Below, in pieces: positions 18,717-25,760 of a stretch of 64,000 nucleotides of DNA. The stretch covers positions 1 through 64,000 of the forward strand of contig DFGL01000045.1 in NCBI GenBank assembly GCA_002371215.1. Reading direction: 5' to 3'. The position numbers were made by a program, and so were the translations under genes. Under the pieces are notes generated by a model. That model did no database searches. It was not told the origin of the DNA and was given only the letters and a program-made list of their open reading frames with translations. Source of the DNA: Ruminococcaceae bacterium UBA3751. Its GTDB lineage: Bacteria; Bacillota; Clostridia; Oscillospirales; Acutalibacteraceae. Each line of letters starts with the position of its first letter. Position 1 is the stretch's first letter.

Positions 18717-21098
18717 ATGAATCGCATTTTGCAAGTATTATTAGCAATCTTTATGGCAGTGCTGATGGGAACTTTGCTTCCCGTTCAGGTGTTTGCGGAT
18801 ACACCCGAATATATCAGCGAAGTCAAAATCGGTACGGGCAGATGGAACTCCGGCGATGACAAAAAATCCGATGTAGCTTTGAAGTCGCTTGAGGGTTATA
18901 AAATTCTCTCCGACGATTCAGGAAACCCCGTAGACCTTAATAAGGATGCTGAAGGCGGCATAGGTTCAAAGGGCGAAAAAGTCGTTTATCTCGGCTATAA
19001 AACCACCAAGAATCGAAACGAAGCTATTACCGACCTTGCTCTTATGAATATGAAGGGCGGCTATTCGGTTAAGGACTATGAAACCTTAATGGAAACCCAG
19101 ATGAAGTCTCAGATTATTCCGCTTGTTGATAGCTTTCTTGCAGCAATTAACGAGTACCGTGAAAATTATGAGGCAGGCAATCAGAGGGCTGTTTACATAA
19201 ACGATGTTCTCAATAAGTTTATCGACGATGATACCGGAAAAGGTCTCGGCGATTTGCTTCTGAATGAAACCGTTTATGAAAAAGCAAAGCCGATTTATAG
19301 CGCTCTTTCCAATAAGGAAAAGGAAACCACAACTTTCTATGATGTTAATAATCAGGTGCGCGATGCACTGCCTGAAGATGAAAAGAACAGCTGTGCCGAT
19401 ATTCTTACTATCATTGCACAGTCAAACGGCAAGGCGACTCTGCTTATGCAGAATCTTATTACCCGTGCAGCCGATACTAACGACAGCACTTGGCTTGAAC
19501 GCTTTTCGGAAATCACTTATGATGATTTGATTGAAGCAACAGGCAAATCTCCTACTGATGCTGCAAAACAGATTGCAAAGCTTTATGACGACGATGCCAA
19601 TACAATTCTTGATTCGTGGAGCGTACTTTACGACGAACTTATGAAGTATGATGAATACACTAAGTTTGTAAAAACCTATGACGATAAGAAACTCAGCGAA
19701 ACCGAGAAAAAATTAAAGGTTATCACCGAAGTAGGAAGCAATGCGACCGAAGAAGAGGTTCTTCAGGCGTATAATGATTATAACGAGGCTCTTGAAGCAC
19801 AGCAGAAGTTACTCAGCGCGCTCAAGGCAATTGCGATTCACGATTCTCTTGCAGAAATGGAATGTGAATACGGCAATATGCTTGAATTCTTTATGCAGAG
19901 CTATGATGATGTTGCAGCTGATATCACTGCGCTTTATCCTCTCGTTGCATCTTTCTCTGCAGGTCAGCGGGCAGGGCTTGAATTCATCAGCCTTGAGGAA
20001 ATAATGATGATTGCTCTTACTGATGAGGGAGCGTATTCCGATACGGAGCTTGATGAACTTGAAGAGCTTTCTATTTATAACGGCGTCGACCGTTCTATCT
20101 ATGAAAAAGATGCGGTAGCTCTCACAAGCGACGCTATCCGCGCCGATTTTGCAGCGCAGGTTGAGGAGGAAAACTCCGAGTTCAGCCCCTGGACGATTGC
20201 TATGTGGGCGGTAACGGGCGCTATGGCTGCAGGTGCAATCACCTCGGCGATACTGTCGGTTAGCTTCAAAGCATACTCCAACTGGTGCTCAAAAATGTTC
20301 ATAGAATTATCAAGTCATTCTTTTGAAGAATATGAAGCATTTGCTATAAAGCATAAGGTAATTATTAACCTTGGCAGGGATAAGTATTTAGGTCATGAAA
20401 TGTTTAGTAACGTATACTACGATGAGCTGTACGCTACGCGTTCAACAATCTGCAAATGGATGACCGTCGGTTTCACAGTTGCTATAGTGGTTGTTGCTGC
20501 GGTCAGCGTATATCTCACTTACAGGGATTTACAGGCACAGTATAAGGTCGATTTTACGCCGATTCCGCGTTATATCGTTGATGAAAAGGATTTAATCGGA
20601 TATAACAAAAATGGCGAAAAGATTATACTTAAAAATCAGTCCGCTTACTACAAAGCAGTAGAGTGCAACAGAACAGAAGCTGATGAATTTTTCAGTGTTC
20701 TCGGAACCCTCTCTGACTTGAACGGCGACGTCGGCAAGCAATGGCTCGCTCTTTACGCTGTTAAAAACGAAGCAATGGAGCCGATTCTTGCTTCATCGCT
20801 AAAAGTGGTTGTTGACAACGCACAGATTCCCGCGGGCTATACAACGGGTATTCATATGTTTGGAACGGATGCGGCATTTAATCTTAACAGCAGTCTTTAC
20901 GACTGGAATGACAGCGCGCCAAGTGTTTATGTTTACTTTAAAACAGACAACAGCGCTGCAAGCACAGCGGGCTCCAACTTTACGGGCGGCACGCTCGCTC
21001 TTGCAGGCGGTGCAGGTGTTGCTCTCGGAGCTGTGATTACTGCGCTTGCTATGACATCTAAAAGAAAGAAAACCGAAAGTAAAGCCGCAGCTGCTTAA
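18717..21098 (+). CDS. Tandem surface-protein paralogue 4
   Basis: A 793-residue last paralogue. The signal peptide ends in VQVFA, followed by DTPEYISEVKIGTGRWNSG with a longer N-terminal insertion than the others, then VYLGYKTTKNRNEAITDLAL. The helical ectodomain, VALTSDAIR segment, two helices (about 491-518 and 580-603) and invariant C-terminal domain with terminal helix and KRKKTE tail are all present. The 60-residue loop is unique (a WCSKMFIELSSHSFEEYEAF helix). The start is AAGGAT-ATG, 26 bp after paralogue 3. There is no strong terminator before the lipoprotein gene at 21156, so both may share a transcript. Confidence 0.65.
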   Translation: MNRILQVLLAIFMAVLMGTLLPVQVFADTPEYISEVKIGTGRWNSGDDKKSDVALKSLEGYKILSDDSGNPVDLNKDAEGGIGSKGEKVVYLGYKTTKNRNEAITDLALMNMKGGYSVKDYETLMETQMKSQIIPLVDSFLAAINEYRENYEAGNQRAVYINDVLNKFIDDDTGKGLGDLLLNETVYEKAKPIYSALSNKEKETTTFYDVNNQVRDALPEDEKNSCADILTIIAQSNGKATLLMQNLITRAADTNDSTWLERFSEITYDDLIEATGKSPTDAAKQIAKLYDDDANTILDSWSVLYDELMKYDEYTKFVKTYDDKKLSETEKKLKVITEVGSNATEEEVLQAYNDYNEALEAQQKLLSALKAIAIHDSLAEMECEYGNMLEFFMQSYDDVAADITALYPLVASFSAGQRAGLEFISLEEIMMIALTDEGAYSDTELDELEELSIYNGVDRSIYEKDAVALTSDAIRADFAAQVEEENSEFSPWTIAMWAVTGAMAAGAITSAILSVSFKAYSNWCSKMFIELSSHSFEEYEAFAIKHKVIINLGRDKYLGHEMFSNVYYDELYATRSTICKWMTVGFTVAIVVVAAVSVYLTYRDLQAQYKVDFTPIPRYIVDEKDLIGYNKNGEKIILKNQSAYYKAVECNRTEADEFFSVLGTLSDLNGDVGKQWLALYAVKNEAMEPILASSLKVVVDNAQIPAGYTTGIHMFGTDAAFNLNSSLYDWNDSAPSVYVYFKTDNSAASTAGSNFTGGTLALAGGAGVALGAVITALAMTSKRKKTESKAAAA

Positions 21099-21155
21099 TC
21101 GGAATCTCAAAACGGCAAATCAATGATATTATATAAATAGAAAGGAAAATCTATT

Positions 21156-22049
21156 ATGAAAAAGGTTTTAAGTATTGTTTTATGTTTTGCATTAGCAGCA
21201 ACTCTTTTCGGATGCGGCATGAGCGTCGGTAAAGAGGTTAATCTTCGCGACAAGCTCGCCTCCCTTGTGACCAGCGATGAAGCACTCGGCGTTAAAGGTA
21301 AGTACAGCGCACTTTCCGACATTACTGACGGAAGTGTTGATAAGGACTTAATCGGCACCTGGAAGACAGCAGACGGCGAAACAAGCTATGTTTATAACGA
21401 GGACGGAACCGTAAAAGCTTCCTCCGAATACGGCGATTTTGAAACAAAATTCACTTGCCTGACCTTGGGCGAATACAAGGTTATCTGCGAAGAGATGGAA
21501 ATGGAAAGCGAGGACGCTGACGGCAACACAACAACGTCAACCATCGTTTCTTACTCAACCTATGATGTTGATAACGACGCGCTTTATTTCACAAATGTTG
21601 AAGATACAACCGATGAAAATGTGGATTCTTCACAGTATGCGCTTATGGTTATGTATCGTGCGGATGAAAGCGGCAGCGTTGACGCAGCAGTCGCAAAGAA
21701 CAAGGTTGCCCTTGATTCCTTCACAGGCACGTGGTCATCCGAAAAAGGTGAAATCAAAATTGTTGACGGCACGCTTACGCTTGGCAAAGACGTTTACGAT
21801 ATCTCAATGAATGATAAAGGCAAGCTTGTTGTTGATAAGGACGGTTCGTCTACAGAGTATTCCGTTAACATCAGCATCAGAAAACAGTATGACAGCGAGG
21901 ATAAAACGCAGGCTACGGAAACGACTGCGCTCGGACTGTACTTCACCGGTGCTGATGAAAACGATAAGCCGAATCTCGAATCCGTTCTTGACGACTGGGG
22001 AGAGTATAAGCCTAATTACTTCTCGGGAACATTTGACCTTAAGCAGTAA
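21156..22049 (+). CDS. Secreted lipoprotein with two lipocalin-like repeats
   Basis: A 297-residue lipoprotein. The signal peptide ends in a lipobox LFGC, so C20 would be lipidated after cleavage. Two similar beta-rich units follow, each starting with a GTW motif: LIGTWKTADGETSYVYNEDGTV near residue 67 and FTGTWSSEKGEIKIVDGTLTL near residue 191. This pattern is common in small lipocalin-like extracytoplasmic domains of Clostridia. AAAGGA precedes the ATG, 57 bp after paralogue 4. It is the last gene of the island before the tRNA end. Role unknown; a partner of the membrane paralogues is inference. Confidence 0.65.
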   Translation: MKKVLSIVLCFALAATLFGCGMSVGKEVNLRDKLASLVTSDEALGVKGKYSALSDITDGSVDKDLIGTWKTADGETSYVYNEDGTVKASSEYGDFETKFTCLTLGEYKVICEEMEMESEDADGNTTTSTIVSYSTYDVDNDALYFTNVEDTTDENVDSSQYALMVMYRADESGSVDAAVAKNKVALDSFTGTWSSEKGEIKIVDGTLTLGKDVYDISMNDKGKLVVDKDGSSTEYSVNISIRKQYDSEDKTQATETTALGLYFTGADENDKPNLESVLDDWGEYKPNYFSGTFDLKQ

Positions 22050-22069
22050 TCGGCATTATGCTAAATTAA

Positions 22070-22097
22070 TTGACGATTCGTCAAAATAAGTTATAAT
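22070..22097 (+). promoter_or_regulatory. Sigma-A promoter with no coding sequence downstream
   Basis: TTGACG and TATAAT are separated by 16 bases, 20 bases past the lipoprotein stop. No plus-strand ORF lies between here and the tRNA. Confidence 0.6.
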
Positions 22098-22103
22098 AAT
22101 AAG

Positions 22104-22268
22104 GAGGGCAATTGCTCTCCTTACTGACCGGAATATGCCGCGGAAGACGGAATATAACCAAGCGTTTTATCAAAAGCTGTTGCTCGCTTCGCTCGTCGGC
22201 TTTTGAATTTCGTTTCAAGTCGCATCCATAAAAGAAAAGCCCAATCACCTGAAGGTGATTGGGCTTTT
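22104..22268 (+). ncRNA. Candidate small RNA of the island right end
   Basis: A promoter at 22070-22097 predicts a transcript of about 165 bases. It would start at a near-perfect hairpin (AAGGAG...CTCCTT, 22101-22122) and end at the strong terminator 22235-22268. It contains no convincing ORF and matches no RNA family I recognise. The promoter-hairpin-terminator layout is seen; the RNA itself is inference. Confidence 0.3.
22235..22268. terminator. Bidirectional terminator downstream of tRNA-Leu
   Basis: A 15-bp perfect stem (AAAAGCCCAATCACC / GGTGATTGGGCTTTT) with a TGAA loop ends one base from the encoded CCA of the minus-strand tRNA. It terminates the tRNA transcript and can also stop plus-strand transcripts leaving the island. 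Confidence 0.85.
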
Positions 22269-22269
22269 C

Positions 22270-22355
22270 TGGTGCAGGAGATGGGACTTGAACCCACACA
22301 AGCTAATGCCCACTAGAACCTGAATCTAGCGCGTCTGCCATTCCGCCACTCCTGC
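22270..22355 (-). tRNA. tRNA-Leu (anticodon CAG), CCA encoded
   Basis: The minus strand folds into an 86-base tRNA with a GCAGGAG/CTCCTGC acceptor stem, anticodon stem CTAGA/TCTAG with loop TTCAGGT giving CAG, a class II variable arm, and T loop TTCAAGT. The discriminator is A, and CCA is encoded at 22270-22272. Its 3' part (22276-22323) is the sequence repeated at the window start, so it is the probable integration target. Confidence 0.95.
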
Positions 22356-22356
22356 G

Positions 22357-22431
22357 CGTCCAAACATCTTCCGTGATTGAAACATAACGCTTCGCATTAT
22401 GTTAATAATCACTACAGATGTTTCTCCTCTT
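22357..22431 (+). repeat. Palindromic dispersed repeat, copy A
   Basis: A 75-base imperfect palindrome: CGTCCAAACAT, then CGTGATTGA, a variable stem-loop, ATAATCACTAC, then GATGTTTCTCCTCT. The same framework occurs inverted at 31041-31114 with a different central stem-loop. It begins two bases after the tRNA-Leu 5' end. It has no coding capacity and resembles a REP/MITE-like element. Confidence 0.65.
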
Positions 22432-22489
22432 CAAATCAAAATTCGGCTTCGCCTGCTTTTTGATTTGTAAAGTGCTTCGCACAAAGGTG

Positions 22490-22529
22490 TGATTGAAACA
22501 TAACGCTTCGCATTATGTTGATAATCACA
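22490..22529 (+). repeat. Partial copy of the palindromic repeat core
   Basis: The core hairpin of copy A (GTGATTGAAACATAACG, TTCGCATTATGTT, ATAATCAC) is repeated almost exactly, with one A-to-G change (GTTAATAATC versus GTTGATAATC), 117 bases after copy A. The outer arms are missing. Between the copies lies another small inverted repeat (ATCAAAATTCGGC...TTTTTGAT). The 22432-22594 stretch has no gene. Confidence 0.6.
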
Positions 22530-22594
22530 GATAATGTTATATAATAATGTGCCTTGATATATTATCATATCAAGGCGCATTTGTCAAAGGTAAA

Positions 22595-23905
22595 TTATAA
22601 ATTTATCTCCTGAGGCATTCCGCCGTTTTCTCTTGATTTGTCAGCACGGTAAACACTGAGGTGTCCTGCAACGGAATCAAATATTGACGTACAGGCAAGG
22701 CTCGGCTCTTCTCCTCTTATAAATTTAACAAAATCCGCAGCGAGCCTCTCGTCTCCGCCGCCGTGACCGCCGTATGCTCCTACCATATCTCCGGTTACCC
22801 TGAGGTCAACCTCTTCAATATCGCATTCCTCGTTGTGCGCGTCAGGGGAGGGGTTTATTTTCAGTACGGTGAACTTTGAATCTTCAAAATTACCGAAAAT
22901 CTCACCCTTTGTACCAACAATATGTATGTTTCTTCTCGGCTGAGCGCTTCCGCCGACCATATTGTGGGTTGCCGTCGCTCCGCTTTCAAATTCAATCGCA
23001 ACGCTCTGGTGGTCAACAACATTATTGTCGCATTTATAAATGCATCGTGCGTAGGGGTTATCGCTTTTCATAAGAGCGATTTTATCTTCAATAGTCGGGT
23101 TTTCTATTCCCTCAAGTGCGTCCCAGACGTAAAATGCCCAGCGCTCGGGATGGTCTATGTACAGTCTTTTTGTGGAAAAATTGCAGCTGTCAACAAGCGG
23201 GCAGTCCTTCATACAGATTGTTCCTGCGTCCTTCGGTGCGTTTTCGGGCTTGAACTGATATTTTCCGCCGAAAGAAGAAATCTTTTTCGGCTTCGTTTCG
23301 CTCATAAGCCACATTATTATATCAATATCGTGGCAGCACTTTGCAAGCAGCATAGACGTGTGACATTTATCGCTGTTCGCCCATTTGCCTCTGATATACG
23401 AGGTCGAAAGGTGATGGTATGAAACGTGCTCGTTAGTCTGTATGTTAATGATGTCGCCGATTTCACCGCTGTGAATTCTCTCTTTTATTGAGTAATAGAA
23501 CGGCGTGTATCTCAGAACGTGGCAAATCATAACCCTTGAACCGTTTTTCTTTGCGCAGTTTACTATTTCCCACATTTCGTCCTCATTCGGCGCAAAGGGC
23601 TTTTCAAGCAACATATCGTACCCCGCGTCCAGCAGCGGAACGGCGGTTTCAAGGTGCTGCTCGTCCATTGTTCCGTTAATAACGGCGTCAGCAAGCTTTC
23701 CGTGCTTTGCAAGCTCCTGAGCACTTTCAAAACACATATCCTCGCTGAAGCCAAAGTATTCCATAGCCTTTTTTCTTCTTACAGGGTTTGGGTCCGCAAC
23801 ACCTACTATTTTCAGCATTTCGGGGTTGGTTTTTGCAAGCTCGCTGTAAACAAACGCCCTGTGACCGGCGCCGACTATTATTGCAGTAACGGGTTTATTA
23901 TTCAT
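22595..23905 (-). CDS. Gfo/Idh/MocA family NAD(P)-dependent oxidoreductase
   Basis: A 436-residue dehydrogenase. The N-terminal Rossmann fold has VGAGHRAFVY (residues 11-20) and a VADPNPVRR acidic end of the second strand. The LEKPF motif near residue 100 is diagnostic. The C-terminal domain carries the conserved CHDIDIIMWL (about residue 190), where His and Asp are the usual catalytic and substrate residues. A four-cysteine cluster (CMKDCPLVDSC) follows near 230, as in Gfo/Idh/MocA members annotated for sugar or inositol-like substrates. The substrate cannot be told. GAGGT precedes the ATG. It is monocistronic with its own promoter, divergent from the ABC transporter. Confidence 0.88.
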   Translation of the reverse strand: MNNKPVTAIIVGAGHRAFVYSELAKTNPEMLKIVGVADPNPVRRKKAMEYFGFSEDMCFESAQELAKHGKLADAVINGTMDEQHLETAVPLLDAGYDMLLEKPFAPNEDEMWEIVNCAKKNGSRVMICHVLRYTPFYYSIKERIHSGEIGDIINIQTNEHVSYHHLSTSYIRGKWANSDKCHTSMLLAKCCHDIDIIMWLMSETKPKKISSFGGKYQFKPENAPKDAGTICMKDCPLVDSCNFSTKRLYIDHPERWAFYVWDALEGIENPTIEDKIALMKSDNPYARCIYKCDNNVVDHQSVAIEFESGATATHNMVGGSAQPRRNIHIVGTKGEIFGNFEDSKFTVLKINPSPDAHNEECDIEEVDLRVTGDMVGAYGGHGGGDERLAADFVKFIRGEEPSLACTSIFDSVAGHLSVYRADKSRENGGMPQEINL

Positions 23906-23935
23906 AGTTTTTACCTCGCTTAATTTCTATTCTTG

Positions 23936-23963
23936 ATTATAACACATAGGGCATAGATTGCAA
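23936..23963 (-). promoter_or_regulatory. Promoter of the Gfo/Idh/MocA gene
   Basis: On the minus strand, TTGCAA and TATAAT are separated by 16 bases, about 30 bases from the start codon. Confidence 0.55.
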
Positions 23964-23977
23964 CAGTAAAATATCCC

Positions 23978-24006
23978 TTGACAAAAAGAACAGTAAATAT
24001 TATTTT
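23978..24006 (+). promoter_or_regulatory. Promoter of the ABC exporter operon
   Basis: TTGACA is followed after 17 bases by TATTTT. A better TATAAT lies at 24006 but at a 22-base spacing. GGAG at 24022 is the ribosome binding site. Confidence 0.5.
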
Positions 24007-24032
24007 ATAATTAAATAAATTTTGGAGTTGTT

Positions 24033-25760
24033 ATGAAAAAGCTTCTTGTATTTTTAAAAAACTACAAATTGCAGTCTGTTCTCGCGCCTGCCTTTAAAAT
24101 GCTTGAGGCGTGCTTTGAGCTGATTGTACCGCTTGTCGTCGCCTCAATAATTGACGACGGCATAAAAGGCGGAAACACCTCGCTTGTTCTCAGCAGAACA
24201 GGCGTTTTGGTGCTTCTTGCCGTAGTGGGAATGGCGGCGGCAATAAGCGCTCAGTTTTTTGCTGCAAAAGCGGCAACGGGCTTTGCAACTGAGCTTCGCC
24301 ACGCTCTGTTTGAAAAAATACAGAGCTTTTCCTTTACGGAACTTGATAAAATCGGAGTTTCAACTCTTATAACGCGCCTAACGACTGATGTAAATCAGGC
24401 TCAGAATACCGTAAATATGACGCTTCGGCTTCTCCTTCGCTCACCCTTTATTGTTGCTGGCGCAGCCTTTATGGCGCTTATGATAGATTTCAGAGCAAGC
24501 CTTATTTTTATTGTTGTAATCGTTCTTCTTTTCTCAGTCGTCTTAGTAGTAATGAAACTGACCGTGCCTATGTACAAAAAGGTTCAGGGCGCGCTTGACC
24601 GCATAACGCTTGCAACCCGTGATAATATAAAAGGCGCAAGAGTAATCCGTGCTTTTACGGGTGAGGATGAGGAGCGTGAAAGCTTTACGAAGGAAAATAA
24701 CCTTCTCGCGCATTTTCAGCGCGTAGCAGGTCGTTTTTCTGCTCTGGTAAATCCGCTTACATTTGTAATCGTAAACCTCGGAATAATTGCTCTTATCCGT
24801 TACGGAGCCATAAGGGTAAACAGCGGTAATATGTCTCAGGGAACAGTAGTTGCTCTTTATAATTATTTAAGTCAGATACTCGTTGAGCTGATTAAATTTG
24901 CCAATTTAGTTGTAACTATTACAAAGGGCTTTGCCTCAGGCGGCAGAATATCAAAAATTCTTGAAGTGGAGAATAGTCTGCAGAAAACAGAAAAACTTCC
25001 CCCTTCAAACAGCTCAAAGGTTAAGTTTGACAGCGTTTCACTTACTTATAGCGGAGCGGGTGAGGAGAGCCTTAAAAATATCTCTTTTACCGCCGAAAAG
25101 GGTGAGGTTATAGGAATTATAGGTTCAACAGGCAGCGGAAAAAGCTCGCTCGTTGGGCTCATCCCTCATTATTACGACTGTACCGAAGGAACGGTTAGCG
25201 TTGACGGGATTGACGTGAAATCGTATGACCCTGAAGAATTGCGCTCAAAAATCGGCTTCGTTATGCAAAAGGCTGTGCTTTTCAGCGGAACGGTTCGTGA
25301 GAATATCCGCTGGGGAAAGAGCGACGCAACCGATGAGGAGATAAACGAAGCGCTTAAAATAGCGCAGATTTACGGCGCTGTATATGAAAAAGACGGGCTT
25401 GATACCGTTGTCGAACAGGGCGGCGCCAATTTCTCGGGCGGTCAGAGGCAAAGGCTTTCCGTTGCCCGTGCAATTGTAAAAAAGCCTGAGATAATTGTTC
25501 TTGACGACAGCGCCTCCGCTCTTGATTTTGCAACGGAAAGAGCTATGCGAAAGGCAATCCTTTCGCTTGATTATAAGCCTACGCTGTTTATCGTTTCCCA
25601 GCGCTGCTCCTCAATTCTCAGCGCGGATAAGATAATTGTCCTTGAGGACGGAGAATGCGTCGGTATCGGTACAAACAGCGAGCTCCTCAGCTCCTGCGAG
25701 GTATACAGAGAGATATACTATTCGCAGTTTGAAAGGGAGGAGGACAGTGATGAAGAATAA
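24033..25760 (+). CDS. ABC exporter half-transporter with degenerate ATPase site
   Basis: A 575-residue protein with six membrane helices (ABC_membrane, residues ~15-300) and an ATPase domain: Walker A GSTGSGKSS near 363, signature FSGGQRQRLS near 468, Walker B IIVLDDSAS near 487. The residue after the Walker B Asp is Asp instead of the catalytic Glu, and the switch His is replaced (FIVSQRCSS). This is the pattern of the degenerate subunit in heterodimeric exporters such as TM287/288 and BmrCD. It overlaps the next half-transporter by 11 bp, so the two are probably made as a heterodimer. The substrate is unknown; drug or lipid export is typical of the family. Confidence 0.9.
   Translation: MKKLLVFLKNYKLQSVLAPAFKMLEACFELIVPLVVASIIDDGIKGGNTSLVLSRTGVLVLLAVVGMAAAISAQFFAAKAATGFATELRHALFEKIQSFSFTELDKIGVSTLITRLTTDVNQAQNTVNMTLRLLLRSPFIVAGAAFMALMIDFRASLIFIVVIVLLFSVVLVVMKLTVPMYKKVQGALDRITLATRDNIKGARVIRAFTGEDEERESFTKENNLLAHFQRVAGRFSALVNPLTFVIVNLGIIALIRYGAIRVNSGNMSQGTVVALYNYLSQILVELIKFANLVVTITKGFASGGRISKILEVENSLQKTEKLPPSNSSKVKFDSVSLTYSGAGEESLKNISFTAEKGEVIGIIGSTGSGKSSLVGLIPHYYDCTEGTVSVDGIDVKSYDPEELRSKIGFVMQKAVLFSGTVRENIRWGKSDATDEEINEALKIAQIYGAVYEKDGLDTVVEQGGANFSGGQRQRLSVARAIVKKPEIIVLDDSASALDFATERAMRKAILSLDYKPTLFIVSQRCSSILSADKIIVLEDGECVGIGTNSELLSSCEVYREIYYSQFEREEDSDEE

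Larger units (their letters stand above)
1..22323. mobile_element. Candidate tRNA-Leu-integrated genomic island
   Basis: The interval is bounded by 48-bp direct repeats of the tRNA-Leu 3' end, with the functional tRNA rebuilt at the right end. This is the usual geometry of an element inserted at a tRNA 3' end. Its cargo is accessory: a two-component pair, a PrsW-like protease and about 17 kb of large secreted or membrane-anchored proteins with tandem paralogues. No integrase, excisionase, relaxase or transposase was found. The element is therefore either immobile now or extends left of the window with another boundary. The repeats are seen directly; the island reading is inference. Confidence 0.6.

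Noticed and set aside
22123..22200. T-box or other riboswitch, because of a CCGCGG stretch
   Set aside because: The T-box core GGTGGTACCGCG is not present, and no gene follows on the plus strand.
1..22323. Prophage
   Set aside because: No capsid, terminase, tail, lysis or integrase gene. Cargo is surface and signalling proteins only.
22374..22529. Repeated GTGATTGAAACATAACG sequences as a CRISPR array
   Set aside because: Only two copies of the core 117 bases apart, palindromic, with no regular spacers and no cas genes.
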